A stretch of 64,000 nt of DNA, from assembly GCA_021806645.1 (NCBI GenBank), contig JAJZQX010000008.1, forward strand, positions 124,001-188,000. Direction: 5' to 3'. The notes under the pieces were generated by a model that saw only the letters and a program-made list of their open reading frames with translations, made no database searches and had not been told where the DNA came from. This document shows positions 1 through 8,829 of this stretch, in pieces; the first letter of the stretch is position 1; each line of letters begins with the position of its first letter. The stretch comes from Myxococcales bacterium. Lineage in GTDB: Bacteria; Myxococcota; Myxococcia; Myxococcales; Anaeromyxobacteraceae. Both the position numbers and the translations under genes were made by a program.

Positions 1-300
1 ATCAAGAACGGCGCCGAGGCGTCCGGACCGGCCGGGACCGTCGAGGTCCGCCTGGCGCAGGCGCCCGCCGGCGGGGTGGAGATCGTGGTGTCGGACTCCG
101 GTCCCGGGCTCCCCGCCGAGGCCAGCCAGCGGCTCTTCGAGCCCTTCTTCACCACCAAGCCGGCCGGGACCGGTCTCGGGCTGGCCGTCTCGCTCGGGAT
201 CGTCCAGGCCCACGGTGGCACGCTCGAGGCCGACTCGCCGGTGGCCGGCGGCGCGCGCTTCACCATCCGCCTTCCGGCCGTGCCGCCGGGGAAGGTCTAG
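1..300 (+). CDS. Sensor histidine kinase, C-terminal part
   Basis: The gene starts before the window; reading is open from base 1. The 99 visible residues are the ATP-binding half of a two-component histidine kinase: an N-box remnant (NGAEA) at the edge, the G1 box DSGPG at residue 32 and the F/G2 boxes (PFFTTK, then GTGLGLAV). It should autophosphorylate a His upstream and pass the phosphate to the regulator that follows after an 11-base gap, so the pair is very probably cotranscribed. The sensory domain, and therefore the signal, cannot be seen. Confidence 0.93.
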   Translation: MKNGAEASGPAGTVEVRLAQAPAGGVEIVVSDSGPGLPAEASQRLFEPFFTTKPAGTGLGLAVSLGIVQAHGGTLEADSPVAGGARFTIRLPAVPPGKV

Positions 301-311
301 GAGCAGCAGCC

Positions 312-1692
<1,381 letters not shown>

Positions 1693-1706
<14 letters not shown>

Positions 1707-1830
1707 CCGGGGACCCGCCCAGGTCGGCGACGGCCTGCCGGACGCGGAGCGCTGCCATCCCTCCGCCGCCCACCACCGCCGCTCCGTGGCCGGCGAGCTC
1801 GGCGAAGAGCGGCAGGAGCGCAGCCGTCAC
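1693..1830 (-). pseudogene. Truncated siroheme-synthase N-terminus (precorrin-2 dehydrogenase-like), 45 residues
   Basis: A short frame begins with GTG at 1830, sharing GTGA with the stop of the gene before it, and ends with TGA at 1693. It reads LLPLFAEL, then a Rossmann-type glycine-rich turn AAVVGGGGMAALRV. That is the opening of the CysG N-terminal/SirC family (LPLF.dL, VVGGGeVA.rK), which normally runs on for about 200 residues. Third codon positions are almost all G or C, so it was or is coding. The stop falls inside the 3' end of the response regulator, so the rest of the enzyme is missing. It may be a decaying remnant or a translated micro-protein; it cannot be a working dehydrogenase. 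Confidence 0.55.
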
Positions 1831-2072
1831 AGGAATCCCCACCGCCGGGCGTACTCCACGTGGACGCGGTACTCCTGGTCGGCGTAACCCAGGGCGCGGA
1901 GGTGGTCCTTCGCCTCCCGCGACTCCACCGTGGTCGAATCGGCGACGAGACGCCCGTGCGCCTCTCGCAGGGTGAAGCCACGCGCCACGAGCGCCTCCGC
2001 CAGGCCGGCCGCGCGGGCGCCGTCCGCGTCCACGGTGATGCGGGTGAGGTGGTCCACCACGGCGCGCCTCAC
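1827..2072 (-). CDS. Small unknown protein in the YeiH operon
   Basis: 81 residues starting with GTG that overlaps the stop of the YeiH-type gene by 4 bases (GTGA), and itself overlapping the siroheme-synthase fragment the same way, so all three are translationally coupled. The protein is soluble, mixed alpha/beta in composition, with no signal peptide, Cys pair or recognisable motif. I do not recognise the family. The setting (anion exporter plus siroheme-enzyme remnant) hints at sulfur-oxyanion metabolism, but that is only association. Confidence 0.65.
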   Translation of the reverse strand: MRRAVVDHLTRITVDADGARAAGLAEALVARGFTLREAHGRLVADSTTVESREAKDHLRALGYADQEYRVHVEYARRWGFL

Positions 2073-3454
2073 TTCACCGCCAGCCAGTAGCTCTCGAACA
2101 CGGTGGTCGAGAGCCAGTAGCCGAGCGGCACGTTGACCAGCACCCCCACCGCGAAGGCCGCGAAGGGCCGCCAGCCGAAGCGGGTGAGCTCACGGAAACG
2201 GGTGGTGAAGCCGATCGACAGGAACGTCCAGGCGAAGGCCCAGCCGCGGAGCGTCTTGAGTGGCCCGATGGCGTCGCTGGCGTACCGCGTGCCGATGGTC
2301 GAGTCCACGGAGGCGAGGATGACGGTGACGATCAGGGAGGCGGCCAGGAACCCCAGGATGAACCTCGGGAACCGGCGCCAGAGCTCGCCGAGCCCGACCC
2401 GCTCCACCGGGCCCAGGCTCCCGCGCTCCCACCGGGTGACGGCGAGGAACGCCACCACGATGGCCCAGACGCCCACGAACATGTCGCGCCCCACCACCTT
2501 CATGAGCGTGAAGGTCGTCACCGCGCGCTCGTCGCCGAGGGTGGCCGCGGCCGCGAAGCCGGCTGCATCGGCGAACTCGGAGGTGCCGATCCAGGCGCCG
2601 GCCACGCCGGGCGCGAGGCCGAGGAAGCGGCAGGCGACGGGCAGGGCGAAGATCATCGCCACCGCCCAGAGGACCACCATCGAGATGGCGATGGAGACAT
2701 GGCTCTTCTCGGCGCGGCAGGCGCCGCCGATGGCGATGGCCGCGGACACCCCGCAGATCGAGCCGCCGGCGCCGAGGGTGGCGCCGAAGCGCGGGTCGAG
2801 CCCGAACAGGCGCGTCGCCGCCAGGTAGATGGCCACGAAGGTGGTGACCGCCACGATGGTGGCCTGGGCGATGGCGAGCGGTCCCGCCTGCAGGATGATG
2901 GTGAACGGCAGCGTCGCGCCCATCAGGACGATCCCGACCTTGACGTAGAACTCGGTGCGGAGCGCCGAGCGGAACCAGTCCGGCAGCTTCACGGCGTTGC
3001 CGAGCACGATGCCGACGGCGAGGGCGAGGAGTGGCGTCTCGAGCTGCCACTGCTTGAGGGAGGCGTTCGAGCCCAGCGCCGTCACCACCAAGGAGAACGC
3101 GAAGAGGAGCGCGAACCCCGCCGCGTACCTGGCGACGTTCCACCCGAGGACCAGGGAGGCGCCCGAGAAGGCGGCCAGGAACAGGCCGAACAGCGCCAGC
3201 GGTGCGAACGGGTTCGCCGTGAGGGCGCCGACCAGCGTGGCGCCGTCGGACCAGGTCGGGATCGAGAGCGCGGTGGCCGACACGGCGCGGCCGCCTCCGA
3301 GGAAGAAGGCGAGGGTGACGCCCAGCACGAGCCCGAGCGCGATGAGGACGGCCCAGGTGTCCTCGCGCCGGTGCCAGGGGAGGATGGCGGTGGAGGGGTT
3401 CGCGCCCACGGTCCGGGTCGACGACTGGATGGCCTGCTGGATCTGATCGCTCAA
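2069..3454 (-). CDS. YeiH-type putative sulfate exporter family membrane protein
   Basis: 461 residues with about ten or more hydrophobic helices, belonging to the conserved YeiH/UPF0324 family usually annotated as putative sulfate exporter. The family glycine-rich segment is visible as GAGGSICGVSAAIAIG in the middle of the chain, and the C-terminal half carries further membrane helices (GVWAIVVAFLAV; FAAFAVGVLVNVPLG). It is longer than the roughly 340 residues common in the family, with an N-terminal cytoplasmic tail of about 30 residues. The start is TTG, supported by AGGAG five bases upstream. First gene of a three-gene coupled operon. The transported substrate is not established. Confidence 0.85.
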   Translation of the reverse strand: MSDQIQQAIQSSTRTVGANPSTAILPWHRREDTWAVLIALGLVLGVTLAFFLGGGRAVSATALSIPTWSDGATLVGALTANPFAPLALFGLFLAAFSGASLVLGWNVARYAAGFALLFAFSLVVTALGSNASLKQWQLETPLLALAVGIVLGNAVKLPDWFRSALRTEFYVKVGIVLMGATLPFTIILQAGPLAIAQATIVAVTTFVAIYLAATRLFGLDPRFGATLGAGGSICGVSAAIAIGGACRAEKSHVSIAISMVVLWAVAMIFALPVACRFLGLAPGVAGAWIGTSEFADAAGFAAAATLGDERAVTTFTLMKVVGRDMFVGVWAIVVAFLAVTRWERGSLGPVERVGLGELWRRFPRFILGFLAASLIVTVILASVDSTIGTRYASDAIGPLKTLRGWAFAWTFLSIGFTTRFRELTRFGWRPFAAFAVGVLVNVPLGYWLSTTVFESYWLAVK

Positions 3455-4055
3455 GGTGGCTCCTGTGGCTGCGTACGGGAAGCGCGACCCCGCAACCCGC
3501 GGGCCGGCGCTCTACACGTCAAGGGGAGGGGTGGGGCGGGCCGGCGGCTCAGCCGCGCGTTCGCGCGGGTGGCACCGGCCGGCGACATCGACGGGTCCCG
3601 CGACAGCCGGGGTGCGGGCCTGGGTGGCGGGGCCGGGAAGTCGAGGTGAGGTGGTTCACGGGCCGCATCCTGCATGACGGAGGAATATCCTGTCAAGCGG
3701 ACAACGGAAATTCATCCGTTAAAAAGGATGTCGGTTGCCTGGACGGTCCGCCGTCCCGGTCGGCCGCCCCGCCTCAGGCGTGCGGGGGGCCTCGACGAGG
3801 GAAGGCGTCGCGGCAGGACACGGAGCAGAAGTGGAAGTGACCGGATCGGTCACGGGCCGCGGACGTGCCGCTGGGGCGGTGTGGCGGTGTGGCGGTGGAC
3901 GGCCGGGTCGTCGTCAAGGGCAAGGACGTGAGTGGGCAGATGGAGGCGACCACCGTCGACCTTGGCGCCGCACCGAAACCGGCGCACTGACGCCAAGGCC
4001 GCGCGGTCGCCGCGCCTCGCTCCTGGATGGTTCGACCCGTGCCGGCAGGGAGGCT
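3455..4055. other. About 600 bases without a convincing gene
   Basis: Apart from the candidate promoter at 3691-3720, this stretch holds no frame with both a start and a ribosome-binding site. On the minus strand, 3849 to 3774 reads GHFHFCSVSCRDAF and then stops; this resembles the end of a YHS/TRASH metal-binding domain but lacks the expected upstream Cys and any start. On the plus strand, 3889-3990 is a 33-codon open frame without clear support. Confidence 0.5.
3691..3720 (-). promoter_or_regulatory. Possible promoter and operator upstream of the YeiH-type gene
   Basis: An A+T-richer island in otherwise GC-rich DNA. On the minus strand a perfect TTGACA box (3696-3691) is preceded by an 18-base inverted repeat, AACGGA-6-TCCGTT (3703-3720). 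The best -10 candidate, CAGGAT 18 bases on, is weak. It would leave a leader of over 200 bases before the TTG start. Confidence 0.35.
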
Positions 4056-4463
4056 TCAGCCCCCTACGCGCGACACGACCGGGATGGCGAGCATGGCCGG
4101 GGAAGCGGTGGTGGTCGCGTCGACCTGCCTCGCCACCGGGGTCCCTCGGCCCATGTAGTACGCGCCCGCCCCGACCATCATGACCACCATCACCGCGCCC
4201 ATCATGATCCACATCGGGGACATGTGGTCGGAGTGGTCACCGTCCCCGGAGCCCGTGTCGCGAAGCGGCAGCGAGGCGAGTGGGAGCGGGGCCTGCCTGG
4301 CTTGCGTGGCGGCCGGCACTCCCAGCGACGCAAGGCGAAGCGGCGGCGCAGGCTCGGCGGGGCTCGCCTCATGGAGCGAGAGCTGCGGCGGGGGCAGGTT
4401 CCAGGCCGGCGTAGAAGGGAGTGGCTGAACGGTGCAAAGGGCGCACGTCAAGGCGAGCAACAT
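4056..4463 (-). CDS. Small membrane protein with a Met/His-containing segment
   Basis: 135 residues. Start ATG has GGAGG seven bases upstream. An N-terminal hydrophobic stretch (MLLALTCALCTV) may be a signal or anchor, followed by a Pro/Ala/Leu-rich linker. Near residues 75-105 comes GDGDHSDHMSPM running straight into one membrane helix rich in Met and Val. His and Met beside a Met-rich helix suggest copper or silver contact at the membrane, which is inference. It lies opposite the Met/His-rich operon and downstream of a sigma54-type promoter, so it is likely a co-regulated partner. No family recognised. Confidence 0.75.
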   Translation of the reverse strand: MLLALTCALCTVQPLPSTPAWNLPPPQLSLHEASPAEPAPPLRLASLGVPAATQARQAPLPLASLPLRDTGSGDGDHSDHMSPMWIMMGAVMVVMMVGAGAYYMGRGTPVARQVDATTTASPAMLAIPVVSRVGG

Positions 4464-4508
4464 TTGTGACCTCCGGGTACTGCGTGGGGTGGTTCGAACC
4501 TGGGTACT

Positions 4509-4598
4509 TCACTTCGAGTTCCAAGGCGTGCTGCCGGTGGAACCTGGCGGCCCACCAGGCGCCGGCCGCCGCTTCTCGACGTCCTTCGTGTTTGTCAT
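4509..4598 (-). CDS. Possible 29-residue small protein
   Basis: A short frame starts with ATG at 4598, with GGAGAGG six bases upstream, and ends at 4509, 45 bases before the next gene on the same strand. The product would be hydrophilic and Pro/Gly-rich (MTNTKDVEKRRPAPGGPPG and ten more). It sits between the minus-strand sigma54-type promoter and the membrane protein gene, so it would be the first gene of that transcript. It could instead be a leader peptide or chance; only the ribosome-binding site and position support it. Confidence 0.45.
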   Translation of the reverse strand: MTNTKDVEKRRPAPGGPPGSTGSTPWNSK

Positions 4599-4651
4599 GA
4601 ACCGCCTCTCCAACCCCACGTGACGGCGAGGCTCGAGCGGGTCCAGGAGCC

Positions 4652-4667
4652 TGCATGGTGCGTGCCG
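4652..4667 (-). promoter_or_regulatory. Sigma54-type promoter (-24/-12), leftward
   Basis: Minus strand reads CGGCACGCACCATGCA, against the consensus TGGCACGNNNNTTGCW. The essential GG and GC are exactly ten bases apart; mismatches are the first T and one T in the -12 box. Predicted transcription start is near 4641, reading toward the 29-residue frame and the small membrane protein. Confidence 0.65.
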
Positions 4668-4765
4668 GACGAAGCGCGCTCACGGTGGCGGCATCTGGGC
4701 GATCCCGCGGCTTGGAGCCCGAAGGGACGGTGACACTGTGACTTCCCCCATCACGCATCGCCCTC

Positions 4766-4790
4766 CTGGCATGCCCCGACGGGATGCCAG
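4766..4790. promoter_or_regulatory. Inverted repeat between divergent sigma54 promoters, candidate enhancer
   Basis: CTGGCAT (4766-4772) and ATGCCAG (4784-4790) form perfect 7-base arms around 11 bases. The centre is about 137 bases from the leftward and 143 bases from the rightward predicted transcription start, the usual distance for an NtrC-type activator site. A second, smaller repeat (CGTAC-6-GTACG) lies at 4816-4831. The natural candidate to bind is the regulator encoded at 8830-10149. Confidence 0.55.
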
Positions 4791-4894
4791 TGAATCCCCA
4801 CGCCGCTCCGTGGCTCGTACGGTTCGGTACGTCGCCCTGTACCAGTCGGGACGGGCGGGTTCCACGGGACGGCGCAAGTGGCCTTAATGACGTG

Positions 4895-4910
4895 CGGCAC
4901 GCGCCTTGCT
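4895..4910 (+). promoter_or_regulatory. Sigma54-type promoter (-24/-12), rightward
   Basis: Reads CGGCACGCGCCTTGCT, matching TGGCACGNNNNTTGCW at every defined base except the first. GG and GC are ten bases apart. The predicted start near 4921 leaves a leader of about 36 bases with AAGGAG at 4948 before the ATG at 4957. Confidence 0.8.
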
Positions 4911-4956
4911 CTCATAAGCCTCCGACCGCATGGCGCGGCCTACCAAGGAGCAGGAC

Positions 4957-5511
4957 ATGAAGACGAGCTGGTTCCAGGCGGCAACGGTGGCGGGGTTCCT
5001 CGTGGCGAGCAACGCCGCGGCACAGGACGCCGGCGACGCGGCCCACAAGGCGATGCACGACGCGATGCACGACCAGGCGACCCTGCCGGCCAGGCCGGCG
5101 GCGATGCCCGATCAGGCGATGAAGCCCGGCATGGGCCACGACCGGATGCACGGGGCCGCGGACCCGGTCGGCCGGGCGATCCAGCACGGGGCGATGCACC
5201 AGGGCACCAAGGACGCCGCGGCGACCCACGCCGCGGCCGCCAACCGGGCCGGGATGAACGCCGCCGCGAACGCCGGCGCGATGGGAGGCCACGGCGACAT
5301 GCACGACGCGGCCAACAAGGAGAAGATGAAGGAGATGCACGGCGGGATGATGGGGAGCGGCTCGGGCGGCGGCATGATGACCACCGGTACGACCGGTGGC
5401 ATGACCCCTGGCACCGGCACCACGGGCGGCATGACGACCGGCACCGGAGGCACCACCGGCACCACCACGACCACCACCGGTACGCCCACGTCCACCGGCA
5501 TGCGCAAGTAG
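4957..5511 (+). CDS. Exported Met/His-rich protein, candidate metal-binding
   Basis: 184 residues. The start was chosen at 4957 because AAGGAG lies just upstream and a clean signal peptide follows (MKTSWFQAATVAGFLVASNAAA). The mature chain carries about 20 Met and 11 His, including six Met-His pairs (AMHD, RMHG, AMHQ, DMHD, EMHG), the pattern of periplasmic Cu(I)/Ag(I)-binding proteins. The C-terminus is a low-complexity Gly/Thr tail with GGMM and a run of six Thr. First gene of the sigma54-driven operon; 11 bases separate it from the next gene. Metal binding is inferred from composition; no named family is recognised. Confidence 0.8.
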   Translation: MKTSWFQAATVAGFLVASNAAAQDAGDAAHKAMHDAMHDQATLPARPAAMPDQAMKPGMGHDRMHGAADPVGRAIQHGAMHQGTKDAAATHAAAANRAGMNAAANAGAMGGHGDMHDAANKEKMKEMHGGMMGSGSGGGMMTTGTTGGMTPGTGTTGGMTTGTGGTTGTTTTTTGTPTSTGMRK

Positions 5512-5522
5512 CGGAGCACCCA

Positions 5523-6134
5523 TTGACCGTCCCCGCCCTGGTCGTCCTGCTCGGTCTCACCATTTCGGCCGACGCGCCCGGCGCCGACGAGCACCTGCTC
5601 GCCGGCGCCCGGGATTTTCGCGAGGCGCGCTATTCCGAGTCACTCGTGGAGTTCCGCGTCGCGCAGCGGCTCGGCGCGCCCGACGCCGCGCGCTACGCGG
5701 CCGTCGCGCTCGTGAAGCTCGGCCGGCCGGAGGAGGCCGTCGAGACCTTCGGTGGGCTGGACGGCCAGGGGGCCGACGCGCTCGTCGACTACTACCGGGC
5801 GGTGGCCGCCTTCGAGGCCCGCCTCTACGTCGCGGCCGACCGCCTGCTGGCGACCATCGCCGATCGGGCCGGGCCGCGCATCGGGGAGCAGGTCGCCAGG
5901 ATGCGTGGCGACATCGCCAAAGCACTGAAGGGAGAGCCGACCACGGCGGCCATCGACTGGTACCTGGAGCGGAGCGGCGCCGCGCGGGCCGAGGGACGAC
6001 CGGTGCTGGCGGCCGCGTACGGCCGGGAGGCCGCGGCGCTCTCCGCGCGCCGCCCGGATCGCTACCGGCACGCCGACGCGGTACCCGGCGGCGGTTCGGC
6101 CAAGACCACGCCGAACCAGGGGGGCCGGCCGTGA
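5523..6134 (+). CDS. Exported TPR-type protein
   Basis: 203 residues from a TTG start with GGAG just upstream, directly after the Met/His-rich gene. The N-terminus is a plausible signal peptide (MTVPALVVLLGLTISADAPGA). The rest is Ala/Arg/Glu-rich helical repeat (FREARYSESLVEFRVAQRLG; AALVKLGRPEEAVETFGGL) typical of tetratricopeptide repeats, so it probably scaffolds protein contacts in the periplasm. It overlaps the next gene by 4 bases, implying translational coupling to the outer-membrane protein. Specific role unknown. Confidence 0.75.
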   Translation: MTVPALVVLLGLTISADAPGADEHLLAGARDFREARYSESLVEFRVAQRLGAPDAARYAAVALVKLGRPEEAVETFGGLDGQGADALVDYYRAVAAFEARLYVAADRLLATIADRAGPRIGEQVARMRGDIAKALKGEPTTAAIDWYLERSGAARAEGRPVLAAAYGREAAALSARRPDRYRHADAVPGGGSAKTTPNQGGRP

Positions 6135-7573
6135 CGGGCGCCCTGCTCGGCCTCCTCCTGGCGGCCACGGATCCTTGCGCCCCCGTGGCGCTCGCCGCCA
6201 GGCCCGACCCGGAGGCGGCCGCCCTGTACCGGAAGACCGGAGACGAGGAGCGGGCGGCCAGCGGCGTCGAGACGGCCACGGTGGCCTACCGGGCCGCGGC
6301 GGCGCTCGATCCCGGCGACGCCGCCTCGCGCCACGCCCTGCAAGCACTCTGTGTCCAGGCCGGGACGCGGGCCGACCCGTTCCAGGACGGCCTGCGCCAG
6401 ATGGAAGCGGGCGAGTGGCGGGCCGCGGCCGCCTCCTTCGGGCAGGCGCGCCGGTCGAGCGGCGACCCCTCGGCGGCGCTCCTCGAGGGCATCTGCGACT
6501 ACCAGCTCGGCGACGACGTCGCGGCCGAACCGCCGCTGCGGCTGGCCGAGGCGCGGCCGGAGCACCGGGACCTGGCGCGCTTCTACCTGGGCCTCGTCGC
6601 GCTGCGCGCGGGGGCGGCGCAGCGAGCGTCGGCCCTCTTCGCCCAGGCCTCGGCCAATCCCGCGCTCGGCGCGCTGGCGGCCGACCTGTCGCGCCTGGCC
6701 CGCCAGGACTCCCGGCTGGTGCTGACCTTCCTCGCCGAGACGGGCTACGACTCCAACGTGACGCTGGCTCCAGGGGGCGCCACCACCCCGGTCGGCGGCA
6801 CCGGCGGGATGATGGGCGGAGGCACCATGAACGGCGCGGGGCTCTACGGCTTCGGGGCCGCGGCGCTCTTCCGGCCCTCCGGGCCGAGCGGCCCATACCT
6901 CCGCGGGAACGGCTTCCTGCGGCAGCAGCTCCAGCTCCGGGCCTATGACGTCGGTGGGGTCGAGGCGGCCGCGGGGTGGCAGCTGGAGCGCGGCGACAGC
7001 GGCCTGCTCGCCGAGTACGCCTACGCCTTCAGGACCTTCGGCGGGGCCCCGTACCTGTCGGCCCACCGGCTCTCGGGCGCCGGATGGCTGACCGCGGGCG
7101 GACTGACCTGGAGCGCGCGCTACGCCGGCCAGCTCGAGGACTACCGCGCCTCGACGCTGGGCGGCTTCTCCGGCGTCCTGCATCACGCCGAGCTGCGGGC
7201 CGCCCTGCCGGTCGGCACGGGTGGCTGGGTGGCCGTCGCCTACGGCGGGAGCCGCGACGAGGCGAAGCTCGGGATCACCTCGTACACCGAGCATGGTCCC
7301 AGGCTGGACCTGCGGCTGCTCCTCTCGGCGCGCCTCCGGCTCGGCGCCGCCGTCGGGGTCACGTTCCGCGCCTACGACGCGTACGACTCCGTGATCTCCG
7401 TGACGCGGAGCGACCGCTACCTCGACGGCTCGGTGCTGGCGGAGTACGAGGTCGCCCCGGGATGGACGGCGAGGTGCTCGCTGGATGGGCGCAAGGCGTT
7501 CTCCAACGCCGCGGCGTTCGAATATTACAAGCTCGTCCCGATGATCGGCATCGCCTGGCAGCTGGGGCTGTGA
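6131..7573 (+). CDS. Outer-membrane protein: TPR region plus C-terminal beta-barrel
   Basis: 480 residues, GTG start overlapping the previous stop. After a short hydrophobic leader come helical TPR-like repeats (about residues 30-195), then a Gly/aromatic-rich region from about 200 to the end that alternates like a beta-barrel and opens with LAETGYDSNVTLAPG. It ends in a short beta strand closing with Leu. N-terminal TPRs, the DSNV entry into a barrel and a total near 480 residues resemble the surface-lipoprotein-assembly-modifier (Slam/DUF560) layout. A Slam-like secretion pore for the Met/His-rich protein is attractive but unproven; a plain porin is the alternative. Confidence 0.75.
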   Translation: MTGALLGLLLAATDPCAPVALAARPDPEAAALYRKTGDEERAASGVETATVAYRAAAALDPGDAASRHALQALCVQAGTRADPFQDGLRQMEAGEWRAAAASFGQARRSSGDPSAALLEGICDYQLGDDVAAEPPLRLAEARPEHRDLARFYLGLVALRAGAAQRASALFAQASANPALGALAADLSRLARQDSRLVLTFLAETGYDSNVTLAPGGATTPVGGTGGMMGGGTMNGAGLYGFGAAALFRPSGPSGPYLRGNGFLRQQLQLRAYDVGGVEAAAGWQLERGDSGLLAEYAYAFRTFGGAPYLSAHRLSGAGWLTAGGLTWSARYAGQLEDYRASTLGGFSGVLHHAELRAALPVGTGGWVAVAYGGSRDEAKLGITSYTEHGPRLDLRLLLSARLRLGAAVGVTFRAYDAYDSVISVTRSDRYLDGSVLAEYEVAPGWTARCSLDGRKAFSNAAAFEYYKLVPMIGIAWQLGL

Positions 7574-8820
7574 CGGTGCGCCGAGCCCTGGCGCCGCTCC
7601 TGGCCGGACTGCTCGGCCTGATGGGTTCGCTCGGCGTGACGCTCTACCTGCACCACCAGGCTTCGAGGGCGCTCGAGCGGGTGCTCGAGGAGCGGCTGCG
7701 GGGCGCGGGCGAGACCGCGGCCGCGCTCCTGGCCGGCGAGCCGCCCCCGCGCGCCACCCTGGAGGCGCTGATGCGCTCGAACGGGCTCGAGGGCGTCTAC
7801 ATCCTCTCGAAGACCCTCGACGTCCTCGCCGACGCCACCGGCACCGCTGGGGTCAAGGCCGACCTGCTCCGCGTGGACACGCGTCGCGCCGCCGGGGCGC
7901 TGGCCGGAATCCCGTCGGTCGCCTTCGCGTACGACGTGGGAGAGCAGCCGGTCGCGACCGGCTACTTCCCGGTGCGCGGGCCCGACGGAGAGGTGCGGGC
8001 GGTCCTGGCCCTCGAGGCCGGGCAGACCTTCTCGGCGACCCGCGGCGACCTGGAGCGGGCGCTCTGGGTCGGGGTGGCGCTCTCCGCCCTGGCGGCCATG
8101 GCGCTGGCGGCGGCCGCCCTGCAGTGGGCCCGCAGCGAGGGGCGCCGGCAGGTGGCCGCGGCGAGCGCGGCCCGCGGGGAGGCGCTGGCCCGGATGGCCG
8201 CCATGGTGGCCCACGAGGTCCGCAACCCGGTCGGCGTCATCCGGGGCGCGGTCGAGCTGATCCAGGCGCGCGGCGGGGCCGGGCTGCCGGCCAGGGACCG
8301 CGAGGCGCTGGCCGACATCCTCGGGGAGGCGGAGCGGCTGCGGCGGCTGACCGAGGACTTCCTCGACCTGACCCGGGAGCCGGCGCTCTCGGTGGCCCCG
8401 GTCGACCTCGCGGAGCTGGCGGCCGAGGCGACCCGCGCGCTGGCCCGCTCCCACCCCGCCGTGGCGGTCACGCTGGCCGTCCCGGCCATGCGGGTCTCCG
8501 CCGATCCCGGACGGCTCCGCCAGGTGCTGGCCAACCTGCTGGTGAATGCCGCGCAGGCGGGAGCGCGTGAGGTGGTGCTGCGGGGCACCGTGGCCGGACC
8601 CCGCGCCCGGCTCGAGATCGCGGACGACGGCCCCGGGGTGGCTCCGGAGATGCGCGAGCGGCTCTTCGACCCGTTCGAGACCGGCCGCGCCGATGGGACC
8701 GGGCTCGGCCTGGGCATCTCGCGACGGATCGCCGAGCGACACGGCGGCGCGCTGCGCCTCCTCTCGCGCGACCGACCCGGCGCGGTCTTCGAGCTCACGC
8801 TGCCGCTCGCCCCGGGCTAG
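7570..8820 (+). CDS. Membrane sensor histidine kinase
   Basis: 416 residues from GTG at 7570, which overlaps the barrel gene stop (GTGA). Topology: membrane helix near residues 7-27, a periplasmic sensor of about 125 residues, a second helix near 157-178, then the kinase core. Phospho-acceptor His is H215 in MVAHEVRNPVG. The ATPase part shows the N-box NLLVNAAQA, G1 DDGPG and GTGLGLGISRRIAE. Coupled to the metal-protein operon and followed by its sigma54 regulator, it is the probable detector of an envelope or metal signal, as ZraS is in enterobacteria. The ligand is not evident from the sensor domain. Confidence 0.93.
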   Translation: MTVRRALAPLLAGLLGLMGSLGVTLYLHHQASRALERVLEERLRGAGETAAALLAGEPPPRATLEALMRSNGLEGVYILSKTLDVLADATGTAGVKADLLRVDTRRAAGALAGIPSVAFAYDVGEQPVATGYFPVRGPDGEVRAVLALEAGQTFSATRGDLERALWVGVALSALAAMALAAAALQWARSEGRRQVAAASAARGEALARMAAMVAHEVRNPVGVIRGAVELIQARGGAGLPARDREALADILGEAERLRRLTEDFLDLTREPALSVAPVDLAELAAEATRALARSHPAVAVTLAVPAMRVSADPGRLRQVLANLLVNAAQAGAREVVLRGTVAGPRARLEIADDGPGVAPEMRERLFDPFETGRADGTGLGLGISRRIAERHGGALRLLSRDRPGAVFELTLPLAPG

Positions 8821-8829
8821 GATCGCGGC

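Noticed and set aside
3889-3990. Plus-strand 33-codon frame containing DGRVVVKGKDVSG
   Set aside because: GTG start without a convincing ribosome-binding site, surrounded by GC-rich repeats; no support beyond an open frame.
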